In this document: piece after piece, positions 15,436 to 23,254 of the stretch
Numbering within the stretch: position 1 is the stretch's first letter
How the letters are laid out: each line of letters starts with the position of its first letter
From: DATGQT01 sp033720695
GTDB taxonomy: Bacteria; Bacteroidota; Rhodothermia; Rhodothermales; Rubricoccaceae
Direction of reading: 5' to 3'
DNA length: 30,458 bases
NCBI GenBank assembly: GCA_033720695.1
Contig: JAWWCA010000009.1
Location: 1-30,458, forward strand
Notes under the pieces: generated by a model
What the model was told of the DNA's origin: nothing
Database searches by the model: none
The model's input: only the letters and a program-made list of their open reading frames with translations
Translations under genes and position numbers: made by a program

Positions 15436-17241
15436 CTACGCGTCCCGCACCGCGGCGGGGGCGTCCACCGCCGCCGCGAGGGCCTCCGCCTCCTCGACGA
15501 GGGCCTCGACGGCGTCGAGCCCGCGGCTCCAGAAGGCGGGGTCGCGGAGGTCGATGCCGAGGCGGCCGACGAGGACGTGCGGCCAGTCGGAGCCGCCGGC
15601 GGCGAGGAGGTCGCGGTACTTCGGCGGGAAGGTGTCGCCCTCCTCCTGGTACCGCTGGTAGAGTGCGAGGACGAGCAGCTCGCCGAAGGCGTAGGCGTAG
15701 ACGTAGCCCGGGGTGTGGACGAAGTGGGGGATGTAGCTCCACCAGTGGGTGTACCCCTCCGTCAGCGTCACGGCCTCGCCGTACATCGCCCGCTGCGTCG
15801 CCATCCAGTGCCGGCCGAAGGCCTCGGACGAGAGCTCGCCCTCCGTCCGGCGGTGCGTGTGGACGCGCTCCTCGAACCGGTTCATCGTGACCTGCCGGAA
15901 GACCGTCGCCATCGTGTCGTCGATCTTCTCGACGAGGAGGGCGAGGCGGTCCTCGGCCACGGCGGCGCCCAGGAGGCGCTGGAACACGAGCATTTCGCCG
16001 AAGACGGAGGCCGTCTCGGCCGTCGTCAGCGGGGTGTCGGCGTGGAAGACGCCCTGCCCCCGCGAGAGGTACTGGTGGACGCCGTGGCCCAGCTCGTGCG
16101 CGAGCGTCTGCACGTCGCGGACCTTGCCGGTGTAGTTGAGGAGGATGTAGGGGTGCGCGCTCGGCACGGCCCCGTGGCTGAAGGCGCCCCCGCGTTTGCC
16201 CGGCTCCGGCGGCGCGTCGATCCAGCCCCCGTCGAAGAAGCGCCCCGCGATCTCCCCCATCTCGGGGTCGAACGCGCCGTAGGCGTCCAGGACGGTCTCG
16301 CGGGCCCGGTCCCAGTCGTACGTCTCCCCGGCCTCGGCGAGCGGGGCGTACCGGTCGTAGTCGTAGAGGGTGTCGAGGCCGAGGAGGCGGCGTTTGAGGT
16401 CGTAGAACCGATGGACGAGGTCGTAGCGCCCCGTGACGGCTTCGACGAGGGCGTCCACGCTCTCGCGCGTGATCTCGTTGGACTCGTTGCGGCTCGCGAG
16501 CCAGTGGTCGTAGCCGCGGAGGCGGTCGGTGGACGCGTGGTCGGCGAGGACGGTGTTGAAGACGTAGGTGAGCGGGCGGCGGAGGGCGACGAGCCCCTCG
16601 GTGACGGCGCGGTGGGCGTCTTCGCGGACCTCCCGGTCGGGCTCGTGGAGCTTGGCGAGCACCTGCTGGAGCGGGAGCGTCTCGCCGCGGTACGTGAAGC
16701 GCGCGGCCCCCAGCGTCTCGTCGAAGAAGCGGTTCCAGGCGCTCCAGCCTGTCACGGCCTTCTCGGCGAGCACCCGCTCCTCCGGCTCGCTGAGGACGTG
16801 CTCGCGCGCCTCGCGCTTCAGCTCGAGGTGGTGGCGGTACGGCGCCAGCTCAGGCGCGTCGAGGAGGGCGTTCGCCGCGCCCTCGTCGAGCCCCGCCCAC
16901 TCCACGTCGAAGAAGATGAGGTGCTGGCCGATGCGGGTGTAGGCCTCGCGAACCTTCTGGAGGAGGGCCCCGCGCGAGGCGTCCTCGGTGGCCGTGGACC
17001 AGTGGAGGTAGGCGTAGGTGTAGGCGCGGCCCGTGCGGTCGTGGAGGCCGGCCAGGGTCTCCATCGCGTCGGCGAAGGCGGCGGCGCCGAGGTCGGCGAG
17101 GCGCCCGCGGGTGCGCTCGGCGAAGGCCTCGGCCTCCGTCTCGGCACGGGCGAGGTCGGCGTGGAGGGCGTCCGCGTCGGCGTAGAGGTCGTCGAGGGTC
17201 CAGCGGACGGCCTCGGCACCGGTGGGGGGGGCTTCAGGCAT
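15436..17241 (-). CDS. pepF: Oligoendopeptidase F (M3B)
   Basis: A 601-residue cytoplasmic metallopeptidase that cleaves oligopeptides of roughly 6-20 residues. It has no signal peptide. The zinc motif HELGH is at 382-386 within LAHELGHGVHQYLS, followed by TTAETASVFGEML with the third ligand glutamate, and the C-terminal TEGYTHWWSYIPHFVHTPGYVYAYAFGELL typical of PepF. Length equals the classical PepF enzymes. I start at ATG 17241 (MPEAPPTGAE); the frame upstream to 17298 has no conserved residues. It is divergent from the bacilliredoxin gene, with an inverted repeat between them. This is the second M3-family peptidase in the window, but cytoplasmic, unlike the exported one. Confidence 0.94.
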   Translation of the reverse strand: MPEAPPTGAEAVRWTLDDLYADADALHADLARAETEAEAFAERTRGRLADLGAAAFADAMETLAGLHDRTGRAYTYAYLHWSTATEDASRGALLQKVREAYTRIGQHLIFFDVEWAGLDEGAANALLDAPELAPYRHHLELKREAREHVLSEPEERVLAEKAVTGWSAWNRFFDETLGAARFTYRGETLPLQQVLAKLHEPDREVREDAHRAVTEGLVALRRPLTYVFNTVLADHASTDRLRGYDHWLASRNESNEITRESVDALVEAVTGRYDLVHRFYDLKRRLLGLDTLYDYDRYAPLAEAGETYDWDRARETVLDAYGAFDPEMGEIAGRFFDGGWIDAPPEPGKRGGAFSHGAVPSAHPYILLNYTGKVRDVQTLAHELGHGVHQYLSRGQGVFHADTPLTTAETASVFGEMLVFQRLLGAAVAEDRLALLVEKIDDTMATVFRQVTMNRFEERVHTHRRTEGELSSEAFGRHWMATQRAMYGEAVTLTEGYTHWWSYIPHFVHTPGYVYAYAFGELLVLALYQRYQEEGDTFPPKYRDLLAAGGSDWPHVLVGRLGIDLRDPAFWSRGLDAVEALVEEAEALAAAVDAPAAVRDA

Positions 17242-17270
17242 GGTGGGCGTAGGAGGGAACGCGGAGGGGA

Positions 17271-17299
17271 CGTGGGTCCGGCCATACGTACGACCCACG
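17271..17299. repeat. 8-bp inverted repeat between pepF and the bacilliredoxin gene
   Basis: CGTGGGTC (17271-17278) and GACCCACG (17292-17299) are perfect inverted copies around a 13-base centre that contains the palindrome TACGTA. It lies 30-58 bases upstream of the pepF start, in the 159-base divergent gap, so an operator or a 5' leader hairpin is possible. Confidence 0.4.
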
Positions 17300-17356
17300 G
17301 TCCAGGCTCCGCCCCGAAATTCTCCGCCCGCAGCCAGGACCCGCCGCGCTCTCCGT

Positions 17357-17362
17357 TATCTT
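17357..17362 (+). promoter_or_regulatory. Weak candidate -10 element for the bacilliredoxin unit
   Basis: TATCTT, followed by G, lies 38 bases before ATG 17401 and resembles the Bacteroidota -7 element (TAnnTTTG) only in part. No good -35 or -33 partner is visible. A similar TATCTT precedes asnS. Confidence 0.25.
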
Positions 17363-17400
17363 GCGCCCCGCCCGCCGGAAGGGCCCACGACGATTCCCCC

Positions 17401-17742
17401 ATGCCCAGACCCATCCCCATCCGTACGACCGACGACGTCGAGGCCATGCTCGACGCCTCGCACGCCCGGCCGGTCGTCCTCTTCAAGCACAGCGTGATGT
17501 GCTCGGTCTCGGCGCGGGCCCACGCGCGCGTGGTCAAGCGCACCGAGGAGGGCGAGGCGCCGCTCTACGTCGTCGTGGTGCAGGAGGCCCGTGAGGCCTC
17601 CGATGCCGTCGCGGAGCGCCTCGGCGTCCGCCACGAAACCCCCCAGGCCCTCGTACTCCACGGGGGTCGCGTGACGTTTCATCAGAGCCACACCGCGATC
17701 GACCCCGACCGCCTCCGCGAGGCGACGCAGCTTTCCGCCTGA
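17401..17742 (+). CDS. ytxJ: YtxJ/BrxC-family bacilliredoxin-like protein
   Basis: A 113-residue thioredoxin-fold protein. The segment VVLFKHSVMCSVSARAHARV matches the YtxJ family, whose usual active site is FKHSxxCPIS with a single cysteine. Here it is Cys34 in MCSVS, and the usual proline is a serine. The rest follows the family: YVVVVQEAREASDAVAERLGVRHETPQALVLHGG, with the cis-proline in TPQAL. In Firmicutes these proteins reduce bacillithiol-mixed disulfides; whether this organism makes bacillithiol is not shown here. ATG 17401 is chosen because the conserved fold begins shortly after. It is followed after 4 bases by the thioredoxin-rhodanese lipoprotein gene, so the two form an operon. 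Confidence 0.88.
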   Translation: MPRPIPIRTTDDVEAMLDASHARPVVLFKHSVMCSVSARAHARVVKRTEEGEAPLYVVVVQEAREASDAVAERLGVRHETPQALVLHGGRVTFHQSHTAIDPDRLREATQLSA

Positions 17743-17746
17743 ATCC

Positions 17747-18748
17747 GTGCGCACCCGCGTCCTCCTCCTCATGCTCGCCTTCGCCGCCGCCGGCTGCGAG
17801 ACGGGGGAGGACTCCGGGGAGGCGACCCCATCGGACGCGTCGCCGCGCGTGGCGACGGACGGGCCCGGCGCCTCGGTGCCCACCACCGACGGGCTGACCG
17901 AGCCCACGCCCGCGCCCGACTTCACGCTCGCTGGCCCCGGCGGGTCGTTCACCCTCGCCGACCACCGGGGCGAGGTCGTCGTCCTCAACTTCTGGGCGAC
18001 GTGGAACGAGCTCAGCCTCGACGGGATGGACGCCCTCTCCACCCTCCACGAGACGCTCGGCGACGAGGGCCTCGCCGTCGTGGGCATCGCGGCCGACGAC
18101 GACGCCCCGTCGGTGCTCCGGGCCTGGGTCGGGGTGCACGACGCCCCGCCCTACCCCCTCGTGGCTGACCTCGACGGTGCCGTCGCCGAGGCCTACGGCG
18201 GCATCGAGTTGCTCCCGACGACGGTCGTGGTGGACCGGCGGGGGCGCCTCCGCGCCCGCCACACCGGCATCCTCAGCGAGGACGAGCTGCTCGACCTCCT
18301 CGCCCCCGTCCTCATCGAGGACGACGAGCCGCTCCCCGATGCCCCCGTGGCGGCCCCCGGCGCGGTCCGGTCCCTCTCCGCCGACGAGGCCGACGCCCTC
18401 GCCCGCTCCGGCGCCGTGCTCGTGGACCTCCGGGACGACCGCGCCCGCCGGGCCGACGGCGCCCTCCCGTTCGCCCTTCACCGCCCCGCCGGCCGCCTCG
18501 CCGCGTCCGATCTCCCTGCCAACTTCGCCACGCCCCTCATCTTCGTCGACGAGGTGGGCACGGGATCGTTCGGGGCCGCCGAGGTGGCGGTCGAGTGGGG
18601 CTACGTCGCCGTCTACCACCTCGACGGCGGGGTGAGCGCGTGGGTCGCTGCCGGCCTCCCGCTCGACCCCCTCCCCACGGTGCCGAAGGAGCCGTCTCCG
18701 CGAGAGCCCGCCTCCCCCGTCCTGCCGGCACGCACGGTGCTGGGGTAG
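17747..18748 (+). CDS. Lipoprotein with cysteine-free TlpA-like and rhodanese-like domains
   Basis: A 333-residue envelope protein starting at GTG 17747, 4 bases after ytxJ. The lipobox AAGC (Cys17) follows a short hydrophobic signal. A linker leads to a TlpA/AhpC-type thioredoxin domain (about 54-192: PAPDFTLAGPGG, VVVLNFWATW, IELLPTTVVVD with the cis-proline), but the WCxxC site reads WNELS (Asn87, Ser90). A rhodanese-like domain follows (about 208-305, ending HLDGGVSAWVAAGLPL). Its active-site loop reads IFVDEVGTGS, with no cysteine. The lipid-attached Cys17 is the only cysteine in the protein. It therefore cannot catalyse thiol exchange or sulfur transfer; a binding or chaperone role is more likely. 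Fold assignment is strong, function unknown. Confidence 0.85.
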   Translation: MRTRVLLLMLAFAAAGCETGEDSGEATPSDASPRVATDGPGASVPTTDGLTEPTPAPDFTLAGPGGSFTLADHRGEVVVLNFWATWNELSLDGMDALSTLHETLGDEGLAVVGIAADDDAPSVLRAWVGVHDAPPYPLVADLDGAVAEAYGGIELLPTTVVVDRRGRLRARHTGILSEDELLDLLAPVLIEDDEPLPDAPVAAPGAVRSLSADEADALARSGAVLVDLRDDRARRADGALPFALHRPAGRLAASDLPANFATPLIFVDEVGTGSFGAAEVAVEWGYVAVYHLDGGVSAWVAAGLPLDPLPTVPKEPSPREPASPVLPARTVLG

Positions 18749-18754
18749 GCGCGG

Positions 18755-18840
18755 TGCCGGGAACGGGAGTCGAACCCGTACGACCCGTGCGAGTCGGCAG
18801 AGTTTAAGTCTGCTGCGTCTACCAGTTTCGCCATCCCGGC
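18755..18840 (-). tRNA. tRNA-Leu(UAA)
   Basis: An 86-base class II tRNA on the minus strand. Acceptor GCCGGGA (18840-18834) pairs with TCCCGGC (18762-18756). The anticodon stem GCAGA/TCTGC encloses the loop CTTAAAC with anticodon TAA. A long variable arm and the GGTTCGACT T loop follow. Discriminator A is at 18755 and CCA is not encoded. The 3' end is only 6 bases from the stop of the convergent lipoprotein gene. Confidence 0.97.
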
Positions 18841-18848
18841 CGGCCCAC

Positions 18849-18877
18849 AAGCTACCCCCTGCCCTCCCCGCCCGCAA
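18849..18877 (-). promoter_or_regulatory. Promoter of tRNA-Leu
   Basis: Minus-strand TTGCGG (18877-18872) and TAGCTT (18854-18849) are separated by 17 bases, and the -10 ends 8 bases before the tRNA. The -35 lies immediately upstream of the divergent cytidine deaminase start (18888), so the two promoters must be packed into under 50 bases. Confidence 0.55.
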
Positions 18878-18887
18878 CCGACTGCCG

Positions 18888-19670
18888 GTGCCCGACGCCG
18901 TTCTCGACACCCTCCGCGGCCACGCCGATCCGCTCCTCGACCGGGCGTACGTCCCCTACACGAAGCGCCCCGTGGCGGCGGCACTCCTCCTCAGCGACGG
19001 AGCGTGGGTGCCGGGCGTGCGCGTCGAGAACGCGTCGTATCCCCTCCTTGTCCCCGCCCCCCTCGCGGCCTACTACGCCTCCCGTTGCGCGGGGCGCGCC
19101 GACGTCGTCGCGGTCGTGCAGACGCGCCCCCTCCCCGACGACGCCGCGTGGTTCTTCTCGTCGGCGCTGGGGCGGCCGTTCCGCCGGGCCGCGCCAGACG
19201 CCCTCGTCGCCGATGGCGTGGCCCTGCCCGACCCGACCGGTCCGCTGAGCCCGTTCCTCGACGCCGACGCGCCAATCGACGACGCGTCCGGCGTCGCCCT
19301 CGCCCGCAGCGCCGCCACGCGGGCGTTCGTGCCGGAGTCGGGCTTCCCCGTCGGCTGCGTGGTGGAGGACGCCGCCGGCCGCCTCGTCCCCGGGTGCAAC
19401 GTGGAGCACGCCGACTGGACGCGCGGGCTCTGCGCCGAGCGCGTCGCCCTGGTCACGGCGCGGAGCCACGGCGTGACGTCGATCCGGCGGCTCACGCTTT
19501 CGTGCCCGCAGGCCGCGGACGCCACGCCCTGCGGGGCGTGCCGGCAGGTGCTCGCGGAGATGGCCCCGGGCGTCCCCGTCGTCATGGACCGGGGCGAGGC
19601 CCCGCCCGAGGCGACGACACCCGAGCGTCTCCTCCCGGGCGCCTTCTCCGGCGACGTGCTCCGCGCCTGA
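18888..19670 (+). CDS. cdd: Cytidine deaminase with an inactive N-terminal domain
   Basis: A 260-residue protein made of two cytidine-deaminase folds. It should convert cytidine or deoxycytidine to uridine or deoxyuridine in pyrimidine salvage. The C-terminal half is catalytic: Cys182-Ala-Glu184 (CAERVAL) and PCGAC (Cys215, Cys218) give the zinc ligands and the proton-shuttle glutamate, and NVEHADW is the ribose-binding segment. The N-terminal half keeps the fold (YVPYTKRPVAAALL, VRVENASYP), but the zinc motif is gone (VPAPLAA). In the dimeric E. coli enzyme (294 residues) the active half comes first and the vestigial half second, so the order is reversed here. GTG 18888 starts just before the first fold. 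No operon partner is evident; the next gene lies 96 bases on. Confidence 0.88.
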   Translation: MPDAVLDTLRGHADPLLDRAYVPYTKRPVAAALLLSDGAWVPGVRVENASYPLLVPAPLAAYYASRCAGRADVVAVVQTRPLPDDAAWFFSSALGRPFRRAAPDALVADGVALPDPTGPLSPFLDADAPIDDASGVALARSAATRAFVPESGFPVGCVVEDAAGRLVPGCNVEHADWTRGLCAERVALVTARSHGVTSIRRLTLSCPQAADATPCGACRQVLAEMAPGVPVVMDRGEAPPEATTPERLLPGAFSGDVLRA

Positions 19671-19766
19671 CTCCCTCGGACCGGCCCCGGCGGCGCAACA
19701 GCCTCCCCGGCTCGGACGTTGGGCCGAGACCTCGGGCTCCTCTCCCCTCACCCGCTCCCGTCCCCG

Positions 19767-21905
19767 GTGGACCTCACCCTCGCCGCGTCCCCCCTCCTGC
19801 TCCTCCTCGCCCTCGCCGCCGCCGGCGCGCTGACGTGGTGGACCTACGGCCGGTCGACGCCTCGCGTGACGGGCGTGCGGCGGGGGCTCCTGGTGGGGCT
19901 CCGGTTCGTGGCCCTCTTCGTCGTCGTGCTGCTGCTCTTCGAGCCGGTGTTCCGGAACGTCGAGCGCGACGAGGAGCCGCCGGTCCTGGCCGTCCTCCTC
20001 GACGCCAGCGAGAGCCTCACGGCCGATCCCGAGGGCACGAGCGACGAGCCTCCCGGGGCGGAGGCCGTGCGCGCCGCCCTCGCCACGCTCCCCTCCTCCG
20101 ACGCGGTCCGCCTCTACCGCTTCGCCGCCGACCTCCAGCCGCTCGCGGGCGACAGCCTCGCCTTCGACGGGGAGCGGACGGACATCGCGGGCGCGATCCA
20201 GGCGGTCGAGTCCCGGCTGGAGGGGCAGAACCTCCGCGGCATCGTGCTGGTCTCGGACGGCCGCTACAACACCGGTCGCAACCCGCTCTACCTCGCCGAG
20301 CGGGCCCGCGTCCCCCTCTACACCGCCGTCGTCGGCGACACGACGGCGCAGCGGGACGTCCAGCTCTCCCGCGTCGTGACGAACGAGGTCGCCTACCTCG
20401 GCAGCCTGCTCCCGGTCCGGGTGGGAGTCCGAGCACGCGGCTTCGCCGGGCAGCCCGCCACGGTCTCGCTCGTGGAGGGGGGGCGGACGGTCGCCTCCGA
20501 GGCCGTCACGCTGCCCGGCGACGGGCTGGAGACGACGGTCGAGCTCGCGGTCACGCCGTCGCAGCCAGGCCTGCGCCGCTACACCGTCGTCGTCTCGCGT
20601 CTCCCGGGGGAGGCGACGTTCCGCAACAACAGCGAGTCCGTCGCCGTGCGCGTGCTCGACACCCGGCGGCGGGTGCTCCTCGTCGCGGGCGCCCCGTCGC
20701 CGGACCTCCGCGCCCTCCGCACCGCGCTCGAAGCCGACCCCCAGGTGGACCTCACAGTGCGGACGCAGCGGGGCCCCGGCGCCTTCTACGAGGGCGCCCT
20801 CCCGGCCGACCTCGACCGCTACGACGCCGCCGTCCTCGTGGGCTTCCCCGGGCCGGCCTCCGGGGCCTCGGCAGGGCCCCTGGCCGAGGCCGTCGCGGCT
20901 GGTCTCCCCGCCCTCTTCGTCCTCGCCGCGCAGACCGACCTCGGCGCGCTCGGCCGCCTCTTCGGCGACGTCCTGCCGGCGAGCCCCGCCGTCGTCCGCC
21001 CCGGCACTGACGAGGCCGGGCTCGTCGTGACGCCCGCGGGGTCGACCCACCCCGTGCTCCAGGTGCCCGGCGTGTCTTCGGATCGGCTCGACCGCCTCCC
21101 CCCCCTGAGCTACAGCACGAGCCGGTGGGTCCCCGCGCCCGATGCCCGCGTGCTCGCGACCGTCCGCCTGCGGGGCGTCCCCCTCGACGCCCCGCTCCTG
21201 GCGGTCCGCGCGAGCGGCGGGCGCCGCACGGCCGCCCTGCTCGGCGCCGGGTCGTGGCGCTGGGCCGGCCTCCCCGCCGACCTCGACGACCTCAGCGCGT
21301 TCTACCCCGGCCTCATGGACAACCTCCTCCGGTGGGTGACGGCGCGGGAGGACCGGCGGCCCGTCCGCGTCCGCCCCAGCCGCGCCCTCTTCGGCGAGCG
21401 GGAGCCGGTGACCTTCAGCGGGCAGGTCTACGACGAGAGCCTCGACCCCGTCGCCGACGCCGACCTGCGGGTGACGATCACGGCGCCGGACGGAACGCAG
21501 ACGCCGCTCACGATGCGCCCCCTCGGTAACGGCCGCTACGCCCTCGATGCGGGCGTCCTCCCGGAGGGATCGTACACCTACGTGGCGGAGGCGGAGCGGA
21601 CCGGGCAGCGGCTCGGAGAGGACCGCGGCGCCTTCGCCGTCGGCGCCCTCGCCCTGGAGTTCCGCGAGCCCGGTGCCGACGCCGCCCTCATGCGGCAGCT
21701 GGCGCAGCGGAGCGGGGGGCGCGTGGTGCCCGTGGACGAGCTGGCCGACCTTCCCGCACGGCTCGTCGAGGAAGGGCGCCTCGCCGCGCGGCCCATCGAG
21801 CAGGAGCGCGAGACGCCCCTGCTCCACCTCCCCTTCCTCCTCGGCCTCGTCGTCGTCAGCCTCACGGCCGAGTGGTTCGTGCGGAAGCGGAGCGGGATGG
21901 TCTAA
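19767..21905 (+). CDS. Membrane-anchored von Willebrand factor A domain protein
   Basis: A 712-residue protein. Two hydrophobic segments (about 6-24 and 41-60) anchor the N-terminus, followed by a VWA domain (about 73-200) with an intact MIDAS metal site: DASES (Asp79, Ser81, Ser83), the threonine of RTDIAGA, and the aspartate of LVSDGRYNTG. A large region of beta-sandwich/Ig-like character and a glutamine-amidotransferase-like flavodoxin segment (RRVLLVAGAPSPDLRAL) follow. A C-terminal membrane segment (LLHLPFLLGLVVVSLTAEW) ends in a basic tail. This layout is common in Bacteroidota envelope proteins of unknown function, often near MoxR-type ATPases, none of which is seen here. I prefer GTG 19767, which directly precedes the membrane segment, over TTG 19719, which adds 16 unconserved residues. 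Confidence 0.85.
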   Translation: MDLTLAASPLLLLLALAAAGALTWWTYGRSTPRVTGVRRGLLVGLRFVALFVVVLLLFEPVFRNVERDEEPPVLAVLLDASESLTADPEGTSDEPPGAEAVRAALATLPSSDAVRLYRFAADLQPLAGDSLAFDGERTDIAGAIQAVESRLEGQNLRGIVLVSDGRYNTGRNPLYLAERARVPLYTAVVGDTTAQRDVQLSRVVTNEVAYLGSLLPVRVGVRARGFAGQPATVSLVEGGRTVASEAVTLPGDGLETTVELAVTPSQPGLRRYTVVVSRLPGEATFRNNSESVAVRVLDTRRRVLLVAGAPSPDLRALRTALEADPQVDLTVRTQRGPGAFYEGALPADLDRYDAAVLVGFPGPASGASAGPLAEAVAAGLPALFVLAAQTDLGALGRLFGDVLPASPAVVRPGTDEAGLVVTPAGSTHPVLQVPGVSSDRLDRLPPLSYSTSRWVPAPDARVLATVRLRGVPLDAPLLAVRASGGRRTAALLGAGSWRWAGLPADLDDLSAFYPGLMDNLLRWVTAREDRRPVRVRPSRALFGEREPVTFSGQVYDESLDPVADADLRVTITAPDGTQTPLTMRPLGNGRYALDAGVLPEGSYTYVAEAERTGQRLGEDRGAFAVGALALEFREPGADAALMRQLAQRSGGRVVPVDELADLPARLVEEGRLAARPIEQERETPLLHLPFLLGLVVVSLTAEWFVRKRSGMV

Positions 21906-22027
21906 CGCCGTCGTCTTCATCGCCTCGCCCCCGAGGCTCCACGGCTTCTCCCTCGCGCGCCTGCATCCCGCGCTTGATCCGGGAGTACGCCCCGCCGAAC
22001 ACCCGACCGTCTGACACCCTCCGATCC

Positions 22028-22225
22028 ATGACCCAAGGACACGTGACCTCTTTCGATGCCCGTCGCGGCATCGGCTTTGTCCAGCAACAGCACGGCCGCA
22101 CGCGCATCCCGTTCTCGGTTCGCGGCGGCGAGGCGCCCTCCCTCCAGGAGGGCGACGCCGTCGAGTACCGCGTGACGGGCGGCAAGACGGGCCCGATCGC
22201 CTACAGCCTACGGCGGATCTCGTAG
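22028..22225 (+). CDS. Small cold-shock-domain-like nucleic-acid-binding protein
   Basis: A 65-residue OB-fold protein. The pattern GHVTSFDARRGIGFVQQ matches the CSD start, where GxVKWFNxxKGFGFI is usual; RGIGFV is the RNP1 strand, and RTRIPFSVRG takes the place of the RNP2 strand VFVHFS, with the usual second aromatics lost. It ends with LQEGDAVEYRVTGGKTGPIAYSLRRI, similar to the CSD C-terminus (GQxVxFxVxxGxxGPxAxNV). It probably binds RNA or single-stranded DNA in the cytoplasm, more weakly than CspA given the missing aromatics. ATG 22028 lies 122 bases after the VWA gene, and a hairpin follows its stop. Confidence 0.8.
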   Translation: MTQGHVTSFDARRGIGFVQQQHGRTRIPFSVRGGEAPSLQEGDAVEYRVTGGKTGPIAYSLRRIS

Positions 22226-22232
22226 CGCGCCG

Positions 22233-22259
22233 GGCGGGGCGGCGGGGCCCCGCTCCGCC
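22233..22259. terminator. Hairpin between convergent cold-shock-like and epimerase genes
   Basis: Arms 22233-22242 and 22250-22259 pair over 10 bp (one G-U in the plus-strand RNA) around a 7-base loop. It sits exactly between the stop at 22225 and the convergent stop at 22260, so it probably ends both transcripts. No T tract follows. Confidence 0.65.
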
Positions 22260-23219
22260 TCACGACCCAAACGTGTCGCGCATGCCCTCCTCCAGGGATC
22301 GCGGCGAGTAGCCGAGCTCTCGCTTCGCCTTGCTGTTGTCGCCGTAGTACGTCGTGCCGGCGGTGACGCGCATGGCCTCGGCCGAGAGGCCGGGCGGCAC
22401 CGGGAGCACCTTCTCGGCGCGGCCCACCACGGGCGCGAGTCCGCGCAGGAGGGCCGGCGGCGCGAACACGGCCTTGAGCGGCGTGCCCGCCGCCCGGGTG
22501 GCGGCTTCGAACCCCTCGCGGTAGGTGTGGCAGGGCCCCGCGATGATGTAGGTCTCGCCCGGCGCCCCTCGCTCCATGGCGAGGACGTGGCCCCGCGCGA
22601 TGTCCTCGACGTGCGCCCAGCAGAGGCCGGTGCCGCCGCCGGGGAGCGTCACGCGCTTGCCGCGGGCCGCGGACCGCAACAGACCCCCGAGCTGGCTGGT
22701 GTCGCGCGGGCCGTAAACGGCTCCGGGCATCACGATGACGAGGGGGAGCCCCTGCTCGACGAGCGGCACGGCCACCTCCCAGTGCGCCCGCCACTTCGTC
22801 GCGTCGTAGACGCTGTGGTGGGGGCCGTCGTAGCGGTAGGCCTCGTCCACCTGCCGCCCGCCGGTGTCCGAGTTGACGGCGAGGGAGCTGGTGTAGACGC
22901 CCTTCGGAATGTCCAGCGCCTGCATCGTCTCCAGCACGTTCCGCGTACCCTCGACGTTGATGGCCTCGGCGCGGCTGGGGTCAGTGCCGACCTCGTACCA
23001 GGCGGCGAGGTGGAAGACGCCGTCGGCCCCCATCATCGGGGCGCGGAGCGTGCCGCGCTGCGTGATGTCGCCCTGCGCCAGCTCGACGCCGACCGCTTCG
23101 AGCGGCGCGGCCTTCGTCACATCGCGCACGAGGGCGACGACCTCGTGGCCGGCCCCGCGGAGCTGGCGGATGAGGGTACCACCAATGAAGCCGGTGCCGC
23201 CGGTGACGAAGTAGCGCAT
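22260..23219 (-). CDS. NAD-dependent epimerase/dehydratase (extended SDR)
   Basis: A 319-residue extended short-chain dehydrogenase. The N-terminal MRYFVTGGTGFIGGTL has the TGxxGxxG dinucleotide-binding loop, GDITQRGTL is the acidic adenine-pocket segment, and FHLAAWYE corresponds to the conserved HxAA strand. The catalytic tyrosine-lysine pair is in YDATKWRAH. MPGAVYGPRD is the usual substrate-side motif. Length and layout fit NAD(P)H-binding epimerases, dihydroflavonol-reductase-like enzymes or hopanoid-associated sugar epimerases (HpnA); the sequence alone does not choose. ATG 23219 lies 35 bases after the deiodinase-like gene, so it is probably the last gene of the asnS unit. Confidence 0.88.
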   Translation of the reverse strand: MRYFVTGGTGFIGGTLIRQLRGAGHEVVALVRDVTKAAPLEAVGVELAQGDITQRGTLRAPMMGADGVFHLAAWYEVGTDPSRAEAINVEGTRNVLETMQALDIPKGVYTSSLAVNSDTGGRQVDEAYRYDGPHHSVYDATKWRAHWEVAVPLVEQGLPLVIVMPGAVYGPRDTSQLGGLLRSAARGKRVTLPGGGTGLCWAHVEDIARGHVLAMERGAPGETYIIAGPCHTYREGFEAATRAAGTPLKAVFAPPALLRGLAPVVGRAEKVLPVPPGLSAEAMRVTAGTTYYGDNSKAKRELGYSPRSLEEGMRDTFGS

Positions 23220-23254
23220 GGGAGTTGGGAGTGAGGATCGGAGGGACGGGACGC

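Noticed and set aside
18725..18760. Inverted repeat CCGGCAC / GTGCCGG between the end of the rhodanese-like gene and tRNA-Leu
   Set aside because: One arm is the tRNA acceptor end, so the match is probably coincidence rather than a terminator.
18852..21920. A 1022-codon open frame on the minus strand opposite cdd and the VWA gene
   Set aside because: It crosses two well-supported plus-strand genes and their gap, and has no recognisable domain; it is a composition artefact.
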